Shown here: piece after piece, positions 17,769 through 26,427 of the stretch
How the letters are laid out: the number at the start of each line of letters is the position of its first letter
Numbering within the stretch: position 1 is the first letter of the stretch
NCBI RefSeq assembly: GCF_007713685.1
Contig: NZ_VMRJ01000005.1
Coordinates: 186,001-250,000 of the forward strand
DNA from: Hymenobacter setariae
Lineage (GTDB): Bacteria; Bacteroidota; Bacteroidia; Cytophagales; Hymenobacteraceae
Reading direction: 5' to 3'
Length of the DNA: 64,000 nt
Position numbers and translations under genes: made by a program
The notes under the pieces: generated by a model
What the model saw: only the letters and a program-made list of their open reading frames with translations
What the model was told of the DNA's origin: nothing
The model's database searches: none

Positions 17769-17866
17769 CGTCTGCAAGGCTACTCTGGCCGAAGGTGCTG
17801 CGCTAATTCTTTTTCTGCTTTAGTATCAGCTTGGTAGCAGCTGTGTATTATTGTGAAGAAAATGTG

Positions 17867-17890
17867 AAGCCTCCTCGCCCGAGGGGGCTT
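17867..17890 (+). other. Hairpin in the leader of the SulP gene
   Basis: AAGCCTCCTC pairs with GAGGGGGCTT (one G.U pair), loop GCCC, followed by TTTG, 29 bases before the SulP start. It could be an attenuator or simply a second terminator for the upstream gene. Confidence 0.4.
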
Positions 17891-17918
17891 TGAGCACCTA
17901 CTTCTTTCCCACCCACTC

Positions 17919-19550
17919 ATGACGCACGCTACTCACGCAGCCTCCCCGGCGGAGGCAATTAGTACGGGCCCGGTGCCACCAGCGGGGCCCTCGCCATCCA
18001 TCTTTAGCACGCTGGGGCAGGATGCGCCATCGGGGCTGGTGGTGTTTTTGGTGGCGCTGCCGCTGTGCCTAGGCATTTCGCTTGCTTCTGGAGCGCCGCT
18101 ACTAGCGGGCGTGGTATCGGGCATTGTGGGGGGCGTGGTGGTGAGCTTGCTCAGCGGCTCGCATGTGAGCGTGAGCGGCCCCGCGGCGGGGCTCACCATC
18201 ATCATGCTGTCGGCCATTGCCACCCTAGGGTCGTTTCCGGCAGTGCTCACGGCCACAGTAGTGGCGGGCGTGCTGCAGCTACTGCTGGGGGTGGCGCGGG
18301 CGGGCATCATTGCGCTATACTTTCCGGCGGCAGTTATCCGCGGAATGCTGGCCGCTATTGGCATTATTTTGATTTTAAAGCAAATACCGCACTTCTTCGG
18401 CGCCGATAAGGATTACTTCGAAGACATGGAGTTTTTGCAGTTTGATGGCCAAAACACCTTTTCAGAGTTGGGCATGGCCACGCGGGCCATTAGCCCCGGC
18501 TCGGTGCTGGTAGGCGCGGTATCGCTGGCACTACTGCTGCTCTGGGACCGCCCCATGGTGCGGCGGCAAGCCTGGGCCCGGCTGGTGCCCGGCGCGCTGG
18601 TGGCGGTAGTGACGGCTGTGGGGCTCAACCAACTGCTACACGTGCTGCTGCCGGCCTGGCAGGTGCGGCCCGAGCACCTAGTGCGGCTGCCGGTGGTGAC
18701 TTCGCTAGGCCAGCTCGGGCAGGCCATGCTGTGGCCCGACTGGTCGGCCTTGCAGCGCCCGGCTACCTACGGCGTGGCCTTCACGATTGCCATCGTGGCC
18801 TCGCTCGAAACGCTACTCAGCATCGAGGCCGTTGATAACCTCGACCCGCAGAAGCGCCACACGCCGCCCAACCGCGAGTTGCTGGCCCAGGGCGCTGGCA
18901 ACATCGTGAGTGCCCTGCTTGGCGGGCTGCCCCTCACGGCGGTTATTGTGCGCTCGTCGGCCAATATTGCGGCGGGGGCGCGCACCCGGCTTTCGGCCTT
19001 CATCCACGGCTTGCTACTGCTGGCCAGCCTGTTGTTCCTAGGTCGCATCCTCAATCTGATTCCGCTCTCGGCGCTGGCGGCGGTGCTGCTGCTGGTAGGT
19101 TACAAGCTCACCAAGCCAGCACTTTATCGTGGGCAGTGGCGGCTGGGCTGGGCCCAGTTTGGCCCTTTCATTTTCACCATCGTGGCAGTGCTGTTCACCG
19201 ATTTGCTCAAGGGGGTGAGCATCGGGCTGGTGCTTGGTTTCTTCTTCATTCTCAAGGATAATGCTAAGGCCGGCTCTTACCTGCGCCAAGACCCAAACCG
19301 CGACGCCGATGCCGATGACCGCCTGCACCTGCACTTGCCCGAGCACGTATCATTTCTCAACAAAGCCAGTATAGTAACCACCCTTGAGCAGCTGCCCACC
19401 GGCAGCCGCGTATTGCTCGACGGCTCCCGCTCCGACGTTATTGACCACGACGTGCTCGAGGCCATTGAGGCTTTCCGGCAGGCCGCCCCGGCCCGCGGCA
19501 TCGAGCTAGAGCTGCGCGGCATTCGGCAGGTGGCGCTGGCGGGGCACTAG
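17919..19550 (+). CDS. SulP-family inorganic anion transporter (probable bicarbonate/sulfate)
   Basis: A 543-residue inner-membrane protein with about 10-12 hydrophobic segments and the SulP core motifs (GLVVFLVALPLCLGISLASGAP, then SGSHVSVSGPAAGLT). A short STAS-like domain ends the protein (about residues 465-540: HVSFLNKASIVTTLEQL, VLLDGSRSDVID). It lies 49 bases upstream of a beta-carbonic anhydrase gene in the same direction, which favours bicarbonate as substrate; SulP proteins can also carry sulfate. Confidence 0.9.
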   Translation: MTHATHAASPAEAISTGPVPPAGPSPSIFSTLGQDAPSGLVVFLVALPLCLGISLASGAPLLAGVVSGIVGGVVVSLLSGSHVSVSGPAAGLTIIMLSAIATLGSFPAVLTATVVAGVLQLLLGVARAGIIALYFPAAVIRGMLAAIGIILILKQIPHFFGADKDYFEDMEFLQFDGQNTFSELGMATRAISPGSVLVGAVSLALLLLWDRPMVRRQAWARLVPGALVAVVTAVGLNQLLHVLLPAWQVRPEHLVRLPVVTSLGQLGQAMLWPDWSALQRPATYGVAFTIAIVASLETLLSIEAVDNLDPQKRHTPPNRELLAQGAGNIVSALLGGLPLTAVIVRSSANIAAGARTRLSAFIHGLLLLASLLFLGRILNLIPLSALAAVLLLVGYKLTKPALYRGQWRLGWAQFGPFIFTIVAVLFTDLLKGVSIGLVLGFFFILKDNAKAGSYLRQDPNRDADADDRLHLHLPEHVSFLNKASIVTTLEQLPTGSRVLLDGSRSDVIDHDVLEAIEAFRQAAPARGIELELRGIRQVALAGH

Positions 19551-19599
19551 GCCCTAGGTCAGCTTTTTACTTTTTACTTTTAACACCCTTCACAAGTCT

Positions 19600-20382
19600 A
19601 TGCCGAAGCAAGCAAACGCAACCCAAGAAGTTGCGGGCATTCAAACCATTCTAGACAATAACAAGCAGTGGGTTGCCACTAAAAACGCGCAGGACCCCGA
19701 CTTCTTTGCCAACCTGGCCAATGGCCAAACGCCGCGCTACCTGTTCATCGGCTGCTCCGACTCGCGGGTGCCGGCCTCAGGCATCACGGGCACGGGCCCG
19801 GGCGAAATGTTTGTGCACCGCAACATTGCCAACATGGTAGTGCACACCGACATGAACCTGCTGAGCGTGCTGCAATATGCCGTAGAGGTGCTGGGCGTGC
19901 AGGACATTATGGTGGTGGGCCACTATGGCTGTGGCGGCGTGGCCGCAGCCGCCAGCAACAAGCAGTACGGTCTGATTGACAACTGGCTGGTCAATATCCG
20001 CGACGTGGTGCGCCTGCACGAAACCGAGCTATTGCGCATTGCCGACGAAAAGCAGCGCCTGCGCCGCATGGTCGAGCTCAATGTAATGGAGCAGGTGCGC
20101 AACCTGGCCAAGACCAACATCATTCAAAATGCCATGCGCAGCGAGAAACCGCCGCGCTTGCACGGCCTGGTGTATGACATCGCCGACGGTGTGCTCAAGG
20201 ACTTAGAAATGAGCGAGCAGCTATTCTTGCACGACATGGCTCACATCTATAGCACGCAGGCGGCGCCGCTGGCCCAAGCCCCAAACCCCAGCGAGCCCGC
20301 CAACGATGGGCGGAGCGATACCTACGACGGCCCGCAGCACGACCCCAGCCAAGTGCCCGCCGACCAGGTGATAACGGCGTAA
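19600..20382 (+). CDS. Beta-class carbonic anhydrase
   Basis: A 260-residue zinc enzyme interconverting CO2 and bicarbonate. Zinc ligands and the catalytic dyad are plain: CSDSRVPA (Cys, Asp, Arg) and HYGCGGV (His, Cys). It is longer than the minimal family by a 40-residue Pro/Asp-rich C-terminal tail. It forms a likely operon with the SulP transporter upstream, coupling bicarbonate transport with hydration. Confidence 0.95.
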   Translation: MPKQANATQEVAGIQTILDNNKQWVATKNAQDPDFFANLANGQTPRYLFIGCSDSRVPASGITGTGPGEMFVHRNIANMVVHTDMNLLSVLQYAVEVLGVQDIMVVGHYGCGGVAAAASNKQYGLIDNWLVNIRDVVRLHETELLRIADEKQRLRRMVELNVMEQVRNLAKTNIIQNAMRSEKPPRLHGLVYDIADGVLKDLEMSEQLFLHDMAHIYSTQAAPLAQAPNPSEPANDGRSDTYDGPQHDPSQVPADQVITA

Positions 20383-20400
20383 GAAAACGCGGAAACCAAC

Positions 20401-20452
20401 AAAGCGCCTGTCAGGCTGTGCCTCATTTGAGAAACAGCCCGGCAGGCGCTTT
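20401..20452 (+). terminator. Terminator after carbonic anhydrase
   Basis: AAAGCGCCTGtCaGGCTGT pairs with ACAGCCcGgCAGGCGCTTT, a long stem with two mismatches. Confidence 0.65.
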
Positions 20453-20520
20453 GGTGTATGAAAGTGGCTTTGGCTAACCTAGGGCGAAGATTAGTATGAA
20501 TAATGGGGCTCACTGCTCGT

Positions 20521-20643
20521 GGTACCCCACCCCCGGCCCCTCCCCTCCGGGAGAGGGGTGCCTGACGACTGAATAACGTAAGCGCACGTTTGCTCGCAGT
20601 CGGCTCCCCTCTCCCGGAGGGGAGGGGCCGGGGGTGGGGTACC
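20521..20643. repeat. Long inverted repeat, family A (GC-rich), complete copy
   Basis: Two 38-base arms (20521-20558 and 20606-20643) are perfect inverted copies; the arm reads GGTACCCCACCCCCGGCC... CGGGAGAGGGG. The 47-base loop is unrelated. It lies between convergent genes. Other copies are at 31339 and 35506, with a solo arm at 22663. Confidence 0.95.
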
Positions 20644-20655
20644 GCGCCAGTGCCT

Positions 20656-21639
20656 CTACTCGCCTGGATAGCGCAATCCGATTTGAGTGCGTATCGTGTC
20701 AAGTAATTGCATTTGCTCTAGGCTAAAGCTGAGGGGGAGCAGCGGACTTTCGAGCAAGCCTTGCGCTAGGCACTCTTGCACATGCGCCGCCTCGTAATGA
20801 TACCCTAGGCCCTGTTTTTCGCATGGAATTTCCTGCGGCTGGTCCTGGTCGTACAGCTTCAGCAGCACGCCGTGGGGCGCGTGGAAGCGGCCTAGGAGCT
20901 GCAAGTGCCCCTTAGTGCCGTAGAGCACGCAGCGGTTTTCGGTAACGGCGGCGATGGTCGAAAACAGGGTGGCCGTGGCCCCGCTGGCGTAGGCCAGTGC
21001 TATGGCGCAGTTTTGGTCGACGCCGGTGCCGGTGGGCGTAGCCACGGCGCGCACATCGGCCGGCTGCCCCAGAAATAGCTGGCTGATAAAGAGTGGATAC
21101 ACTCCAATATCGAGCAGCGAGCCGCCGGCCAAGGCGGGGTTGAAAAGCCGGCCTTCCGGTTTGAATTCAGTCCGGAAGCCAAAGTCGGCTACCAGGTGCA
21201 TGACCTCACCAATGGTGCCGGCCTGCACCAGTTCCAAAGCCTTATAAATGGCTGGAAAAAAGCGCGTCCAGAAGGCTTCCATTAGAAATACGCCACCTTG
21301 GCGAGCGGCAGCTATCACTTCCTGCGCCTGGGCCGCGTTTTGAGTAAAGGCTTTTTCGCAGAGCACCGGCAGGCCCGCCCGCAAGCACAGCAGGGCGTGC
21401 GCGTGGTGCTCCGAGTGCGGCGTGGCAATGTACACCGCGTCGATGCCGGGCACGGCCAGTAGCTCGTCGTAGCTGCCCACGGCGTGGGGGGCGCCGTAGG
21501 TGGCGGCAAACTCCTGGGCCTTAGCTAGGCTGCGCGAGGCAACGGCGTGCAGCTTGGTATTGGGCACGAAGGCGAGGTCTTGGGCAAACTTGTGGGCGAT
21601 GTGGCCGGGGCCCAGAATGGCCCAGTTGTAGGTGCGCAT
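20656..21639 (-). CDS. Gfo/Idh/MocA-family NAD(P)-dependent oxidoreductase
   Basis: A 327-residue dehydrogenase. Start at 21639 (MRTYNWAILGPGHIA); the longer frame to 21705 adds a segment without family character. It has an N-terminal Rossmann fold with a GPGHIA nucleotide-binding turn, the family Glu-Lys motif in CEKAFTQN, and a C-terminal alpha/beta domain (GGSLLDIGVYPLFIS with the conserved GxxxDxGxY). Related enzymes oxidise sugars, inositol or trans-dihydrodiols. No substrate can be assigned. Confidence 0.9.
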   Translation of the reverse strand: MRTYNWAILGPGHIAHKFAQDLAFVPNTKLHAVASRSLAKAQEFAATYGAPHAVGSYDELLAVPGIDAVYIATPHSEHHAHALLCLRAGLPVLCEKAFTQNAAQAQEVIAAARQGGVFLMEAFWTRFFPAIYKALELVQAGTIGEVMHLVADFGFRTEFKPEGRLFNPALAGGSLLDIGVYPLFISQLFLGQPADVRAVATPTGTGVDQNCAIALAYASGATATLFSTIAAVTENRCVLYGTKGHLQLLGRFHAPHGVLLKLYDQDQPQEIPCEKQGLGYHYEAAHVQECLAQGLLESPLLPLSFSLEQMQLLDTIRTQIGLRYPGE

Positions 21640-21755
21640 GGCTACGTAGCGAGAGGGTAGGAGAGGGCCGCAAGGTAGGGCCAGCCGGCCACGAGCGCGG
21701 TGCATTACGGCTCAGAACTGCCTGCTGCGGCCACAACTTGTTGCAGGAGGCGGCT

Positions 21756-21763
21756 TACCTTTG
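21756..21763 (+). promoter_or_regulatory. Candidate -7 box (TACCTTTG)
   Basis: A full match to the Bacteroidota consensus TAnnTTTG, 82 bases before the LytTR regulator start. TTG triplets lie 12-18 bases upstream but no clear -33 element. Confidence 0.4.
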
Positions 21764-21844
21764 AAACTACGCGGTGCGGGCTGGGCGTGGGTGCGGCATT
21801 CTGTAGCAGCATCTTACCAGCTTAGCCGCTCCTGTGCTTCCGCT

Positions 21845-22603
21845 ATGAATCCACCCGCTGCTTTGCTCGCCTGCGTCATCATCGACGACAACGAGATTAA
21901 CCGCTTTACCCTAGAGCGCGCCGTGCAGCGCCACGACCAGCTCACGCTGGCCGCCTCGTTTCCTGATGCCGTGGAGGCACTCACCTACTTCCATGGCGGT
22001 GGCCCGGCCGATGTGCTGCTGCTCGACATTGAAATGCCGCACATTAGTGGCCTAGAGCTTGTAAAGTTGCTGCCCGAGCCCAAGCCGGCCGTGATACTGG
22101 TCACCACCCACGCCTCTTTCGCGGTCGATGCCTTCGAGCTGCGGGTGCTTGACTACCTCGTGAAGCCTGTGAACTACGCGCGCTTTTGCCAAGCCATTGC
22201 CCGCGTTACAGAGCTGCAGCCGGCGCCGGCTCCGCCGCCCACTGCTGCCCCCGTGGCGCCGGTGGCCGTGCCTAGCGACATCTCGGCGGCGGGCACCGAT
22301 ATGTTTGTGAAAACCAACGGCAAGCTGCTGCGCATCAATTTTGAAGACGTGCTTTATATCGAGGCGCTCTCGACGTATGTGCTGCTCGTCACCGATAAGC
22401 AAAAGCACATTGTGGGCGGCACTCTTAAGAATATGGAGGAGCGGCTACCTTTCCGACACTTTGTGCGCGTGCACCGCTCCTACATTGTCAATCTGCACCG
22501 CGTGGAAGCGATGGAGGACAACATGCTCAAGCTCGGTCAACACGAAGTACCTGTAAGCCGCGCCTACCAAGATGAGCTGGTGCAGCGCCTACAGGCACTG
22601 TAA
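21845..22603 (+). CDS. LytTR-family response regulator, copy 1
   Basis: A 252-residue regulator. Start ATG at 21845 (MNPPAALLACVIIDDNEINR); the frame extends to 21761 without domain content. The receiver domain spans residues 10-125: acidic pair in IIDDNE, phospho-accepting Asp in LLLDIEMP, Lys in VKPV. An Ala/Pro-rich linker follows, then a LytTR DNA-binding domain (EDVLYIEALSTYVLL, FVRVHRSYIVNL). It converges on the hybrid kinase at 22721, the likely phosphate donor. A paralog with the same layout is at 62115. Confidence 0.93.
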   Translation: MNPPAALLACVIIDDNEINRFTLERAVQRHDQLTLAASFPDAVEALTYFHGGGPADVLLLDIEMPHISGLELVKLLPEPKPAVILVTTHASFAVDAFELRVLDYLVKPVNYARFCQAIARVTELQPAPAPPPTAAPVAPVAVPSDISAAGTDMFVKTNGKLLRINFEDVLYIEALSTYVLLVTDKQKHIVGGTLKNMEERLPFRHFVRVHRSYIVNLHRVEAMEDNMLKLGQHEVPVSRAYQDELVQRLQAL

Positions 22604-22662
22604 AACAGTCCTAGGAGAGGGAGCGCCCGCAGGCAAGTGTAAGTGAACGTGACCAGTCGCCC

Positions 22663-22699
22663 GGCTCCCCTCTCCCGGAGGAGAGGGGGTGAGGTAACC
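22663..22699. repeat. Solo arm of inverted repeat family A
   Basis: GGCTCCCCTCTCCCGGAGGAGAGGGGGTGAGG resembles the right arm of the complete copies at 20605 and 31439 but has no matching left arm nearby. It lies between convergent genes and looks like a decayed copy. Confidence 0.6.
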
Positions 22700-22720
22700 C
22701 CGCTTAAGTTAGCGTAAAGC

Positions 22721-25114
22721 CTAGGCCTCTGGCGCAGCAGGTAGCGCCTCGGGCAGGGCCTCAAGCACGCGCGTGAGCTGGCGCACTAGCTGCTGCACGG
22801 CGTCTTCGCGGGCTTTGTCGGGCTGGGTGCCGGGGCGGAGCGGCTCTAGCAGCAGTTGCAGCGGCGCTGCGATACCCACGATGCCGAACTGCACTAGATT
22901 AGGCTTGATGTGATGTATCAGCTTGGCTACTTGTGCCCATTGCCCGGCTGCCGCCGCCGCCTGCGCCTGCTGCAGCACCGGCGGCACATGCAGCAAAAAT
23001 GACCGCACCACGCGCTCCACGAAGGCTTCTTCGCCATCGGCCAACTCGTGCACCTGGGCCAGGTTGTAGAGAGGGGCGGCGGGCGCCTGCACCAGCGCCA
23101 CCAGCTTGCGGTAAAACTCGTCTTCCTTGAACGGCTTGGTGAGGCAGTCGTTGATGCCGGCCTTGAGGTAGCGGTCGAGGTCGGCCCGGAAAGCGTTGGC
23201 AGTGAGGGCCAGCACGGGCACCTGCGCCCGCTCGGGGTCGGGGTGCAGGCGTAGCTGCTTGGTGGCTTCCACACCGCTCATGCCGGGCATCTGGATATCC
23301 ATGAGCACCGCGTCGTAGGAGCGCTCGGCGTGGAGCGCCAGGGCCGCGTGGCCGTCGGCGGCTTCATCTACCACCACGCCCCAGCCGTGCAGCACTCGGC
23401 GCACCACTTCGCGGTTGATACCGTTGTCTTCGGCCACCAGCACCCGGCGGCCGCGCAGGGCGCCCGTGTCGAGCAGCACCGGCCTAGGGGCGATTTCGAC
23501 GCCCTGCGCCCGCGGCAAGGTTACGCTGAACTGGAACGTGCTGCCGCTGCCGGGCTGACTGTCCACGACAATAGTGCCGCCCATTTGCTCGACCAGTGCC
23601 CGCGCTATACCTAGGCCCAGGCCAGTGCCGCCAAAGCGCCGAGCCGTGTCGGTATCGGCCTGCACGAAGTCCTCAAAAATCAAATCCAGCTTATCGGCCG
23701 CAATGCCCATGCCCGTGTCAGTAACCCGGAAGCTGGCCGTGAGATGAGTGTCGGTTTGACTCAGCACGTAGGCGCCCACCGAAATACTGCCTGGCGCCGC
23801 TGTAAACTTGATGGCGTTGGATACCAAGTTGAGCAGCACTTGGTTGAGGCGGTAGGCATCGCCTATCACCCTAGGTAGCGGCTCGGGTTGCAGCAGTAGG
23901 GCCATGTGAAAAGCCAAGCCCTTTTCCTCGGCCTGCACGGCCAGCGGCTGCAACGCTTCCTCCACCGACTCGCGCAAATCGAACGACACCTGCTCCATTT
24001 CGAGCCGGGCGGCGCTGATTTTGGTCATGTCCAGCACCTCGTTCAGTACCGATAGCAGGTGCTCGCCCGAGGCCTGAATGATGCGCAGCAGCTCGCGCTG
24101 GTCGGGCCCTAGGTCGGTTTTAGTGAGCTGCCTGGCCATGCCGAGCACCCCATTCATGGGCGTGCGGATTTCATGGCTGAGGTTGGCCAAAAACGATTCT
24201 TTGGCCCGCGCCGAGGCCTCGGCTACTTCCTTTCCGCGCCGCAGCTCAGCCTCGGCCTGCACGCGCTCAGTAAGGTCGAGCACACAAAGCAAGATGTAAG
24301 GCGAATGCCCTGGCTGGTCGAGGCGGTGGGCCCGGTAAAGCAGCTGCCGGGGCTGCCCATCGCGCGGCAGCACGGCCCATTGCCCGGCCGCCAGCGCATC
24401 GGCGGCGAGCTGCGCCAGGTAAGCTGACCACGCTAGGGTTGAGTCGGCGCTAGGCAGCACCTCGCTGAGGCGGCAGCCGGCCAAGTGCTGAGCGGGCCAC
24501 TGCAAAAGCTGGGCAAAAGTTTGGTTGCAAGCCAGCAGCACACCTTGCTCGTCGTGCATGGCCGCGGGCAGCGGAAAATTGTCGAGCAGCTGGGCTTGCA
24601 GCGTTTCACCTAGCGAACTAACCCCTAGGGTCGGCGCGGCCGGTGACACGGCGGTCCCGACCAAGCGATAGCTGAACAGCTCGGAGCGCGCTGCCCCGCT
24701 GGGGGCGGGCAGCAGCAGATAGTCTTGGGCCAGCACGCGGCCATCGCGCAGGGGCACGGCCTCGCCCAGCACGGGCACCTGGTCCGCGCGCTGCGCGCGC
24801 AGCTGCTGGGTAAACTCGGTAGGGTGCGCGGCCAGGTGCTGCAGGCGAGCAAACAGTGCATTAGCCGACTGGCCGGCCCAAAACTCGGGCCCTTCGGGGC
24901 TGCCTATCAGGTAACACAAGGCCTCGTTTACGCGGATTATGGTACCCGTGGGGCCCACCAGCAGGCGGCCCGGCTCAGCCTGCTCTAGCAACTCGGCCAG
25001 GCGGTGCTCGGCGGCCGTGGCGCGCTCGGTGGCGGCGTGCAGGGCGCGCTCCAGCTCCGCAATGCGGGCGGCGGCATCGGGAGCGGCGAGGGGAGGAGTA
25101 GCGTCGAACGGCAT
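22721..25114 (-). CDS. Hybrid sensor histidine kinase with receiver and Hpt domains, copy 1
   Basis: A 797-residue cytoplasmic kinase. I prefer the ATG at 25114 (MPFDATPPLAAPD); an ATG/GTG-type start at 25159 would add 15 residues. Order: short N-terminal coiled coil (AARIAELERALHAATERATAAEHRLAELLEQ), two PAS-type domains (about 50-300), HisKA with phospho-His in FLANLSHEIRTPMNG, HATPase_c (DTGMGIAADK, GGTGLGLGIA), receiver (VLVAEDNGINREVV, Asp in VLMDIQMPG) and an Hpt domain (His in KLIHHIKPNL). No transmembrane segments are visible. The phosphorelay output is probably the convergent LytTR regulator. Confidence 0.93.
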   Translation of the reverse strand: MPFDATPPLAAPDAAARIAELERALHAATERATAAEHRLAELLEQAEPGRLLVGPTGTIIRVNEALCYLIGSPEGPEFWAGQSANALFARLQHLAAHPTEFTQQLRAQRADQVPVLGEAVPLRDGRVLAQDYLLLPAPSGAARSELFSYRLVGTAVSPAAPTLGVSSLGETLQAQLLDNFPLPAAMHDEQGVLLACNQTFAQLLQWPAQHLAGCRLSEVLPSADSTLAWSAYLAQLAADALAAGQWAVLPRDGQPRQLLYRAHRLDQPGHSPYILLCVLDLTERVQAEAELRRGKEVAEASARAKESFLANLSHEIRTPMNGVLGMARQLTKTDLGPDQRELLRIIQASGEHLLSVLNEVLDMTKISAARLEMEQVSFDLRESVEEALQPLAVQAEEKGLAFHMALLLQPEPLPRVIGDAYRLNQVLLNLVSNAIKFTAAPGSISVGAYVLSQTDTHLTASFRVTDTGMGIAADKLDLIFEDFVQADTDTARRFGGTGLGLGIARALVEQMGGTIVVDSQPGSGSTFQFSVTLPRAQGVEIAPRPVLLDTGALRGRRVLVAEDNGINREVVRRVLHGWGVVVDEAADGHAALALHAERSYDAVLMDIQMPGMSGVEATKQLRLHPDPERAQVPVLALTANAFRADLDRYLKAGINDCLTKPFKEDEFYRKLVALVQAPAAPLYNLAQVHELADGEEAFVERVVRSFLLHVPPVLQQAQAAAAAGQWAQVAKLIHHIKPNLVQFGIVGIAAPLQLLLEPLRPGTQPDKAREDAVQQLVRQLTRVLEALPEALPAAPEA

Positions 25115-25454
25115 CGGAAACGGGAGGAGGGCGCCGGCCCGGCCGTAGCGGGCGCGCATAGCATGTCTACTACAAAAAAACCGCCGGCTGCTAACCTAGG
25201 GCGAGCTAGCGCACCACTACCGCACGGCGCGCAGATTCACTCGCTGTAAAAATACGTTCACTCGCATCAAAAAAGGCCCCAGCCAGCGGAAACCTTAGCC
25301 CCCCTCCAACGCCCTGCCCTAACATTGTATCATCAAACGGGGCGGCACAATAACCACCACAACTCAAACAGCTAAGTTAGTCGAATCATAAAGTTATCTT
25401 ATTATTTTATAGAAGTTTACCTTAAGTCCCTCTCACCTTTTTTTCCGCAACGCA
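25115..25454. promoter_or_regulatory. Divergent intergenic region between hybrid kinase and Roadblock-like genes
   Basis: 340 bases. The right part (25340-25440) is AT-rich and should hold the promoter of the small gene at 25455; no clear -7 consensus or palindrome is seen. Nothing else is supported here. Confidence 0.4.
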
Positions 25455-25835
25455 ATGGCTTACTCAATCACTTCACCCGCTGGTAAAACCGTCCAGGAAA
25501 TCATCAATTCGCTGCCTAGCCTGATGGCCGTAGCCGTGGTAGACATTCAATCGGGCATGGCCCTGGCCTCGCACTCCAACGTGGCTAGCCTCAACCCCGA
25601 AACTGCTGCCGCCTACAACACCGAAGTGGTGAAGCAAAAGCAGAAAGCCATGACCGCTCTTAAGCTGCAAGGTGAAAAAATCGAGGACATCCTGATGACG
25701 CTCACCAACCAGATGCACCTCATCAAGCTCTCCGACGACGGCAAGAAATTCATCTACCTCGTGGCCAACTCCCGCGATACCAACCTCGCCATTGCCCGCG
25801 ACGTGATGCGCCAGGGCGCCGAAATGCTCAACTAA
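25455..25835 (+). CDS. Roadblock/LC7-like small protein, copy 1
   Basis: A 126-residue protein whose pattern (an AVAVVDIQSGMALASHS strand pair, long central helix with KQKQKAMTALKLQ, then LIKLSDDGKKFIYLVANSRDTNLAIARDVM) fits the Roadblock/LC7 fold of MglB-type GTPase regulators. It has no signal peptide. It is followed by a close paralog at 25965. No partner GTPase is found in the window. The fold call is from pattern only. Confidence 0.7.
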   Translation: MAYSITSPAGKTVQEIINSLPSLMAVAVVDIQSGMALASHSNVASLNPETAAAYNTEVVKQKQKAMTALKLQGEKIEDILMTLTNQMHLIKLSDDGKKFIYLVANSRDTNLAIARDVMRQGAEMLN

Positions 25836-25964
25836 TTTGCTCTAGGGTATTATTGGGTTATATTATACTGGTTGTCAATACTTAATAAATTTTTAACTTA
25901 CCTTTTTATCACAGCGGGCTTTTGACGAAGGCCGTTTTTCTTCAGCTTTTTACCTTTCACAATT

Positions 25965-26345
25965 ATGGCTTACAACGTTTCTCTTCCCGCCGGCCAAGCC
26001 GTCCAGAACATCCTCAACGACCTGCCCGGCCTGCTTGCCGTGGCCGTAGTAGACATCAGCTCGGGCATGGCCCTGGCCTCGCACTCCAACGTGGCTAGCC
26101 TCAACCCCGAAACCGCCGCTGCTTACAACACCGAAGTGGTGAAGCAGAAATTTAAGGCCATGAGCGCCCTCAAGCTGCAAGGTGAAACGATTGAGGACAT
26201 CCTCATCACCCTCAGCAACCAGCTGCACCTTATCAAGCTGGTAGGCGATGGCAAGAAGTTTATCTACCTCGCAGTGAGCTCGCGCGACACCAACCTCGCC
26301 ATTGCTCGCGAAGTAGTGCGCGCCCAAACCGACCTGCTCAAGTAA
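25965..26345 (+). CDS. Roadblock/LC7-like small protein, copy 2
   Basis: A 126-residue paralog of the preceding gene, equal in length and about four-fifths identical. A 53-base DNA block (25551-25603 versus 26061-26113) is identical, which points to recent duplication or gene conversion. It differs mainly in the N-terminal helix, after the QNLLI-like central part, and at the C-terminus (VVRAQTDLLK). The two genes are separated by 129 AT-rich bases that may carry a second promoter, and a terminator follows at 26375. Confidence 0.7.
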   Translation: MAYNVSLPAGQAVQNILNDLPGLLAVAVVDISSGMALASHSNVASLNPETAAAYNTEVVKQKFKAMSALKLQGETIEDILITLSNQLHLIKLVGDGKKFIYLAVSSRDTNLAIAREVVRAQTDLLK

Positions 26346-26374
26346 GGTCTGGCTTCGCGCCAACTTGATTACGA

Positions 26375-26414
26375 CAACGCGTTTCTCCACTGCGGGGAAG
26401 CGCGTTGTTCGTTT
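26375..26414 (+). terminator. Terminator after the Roadblock-like pair
   Basis: CAACGCGTTTCTCC (26375-26388) pairs with GGGGAAGCGCGTTG (26394-26407) with two G.U pairs; TTCGTTTT follows. Confidence 0.65.
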
Positions 26415-26427
26415 TAGGGCCAAGCAG

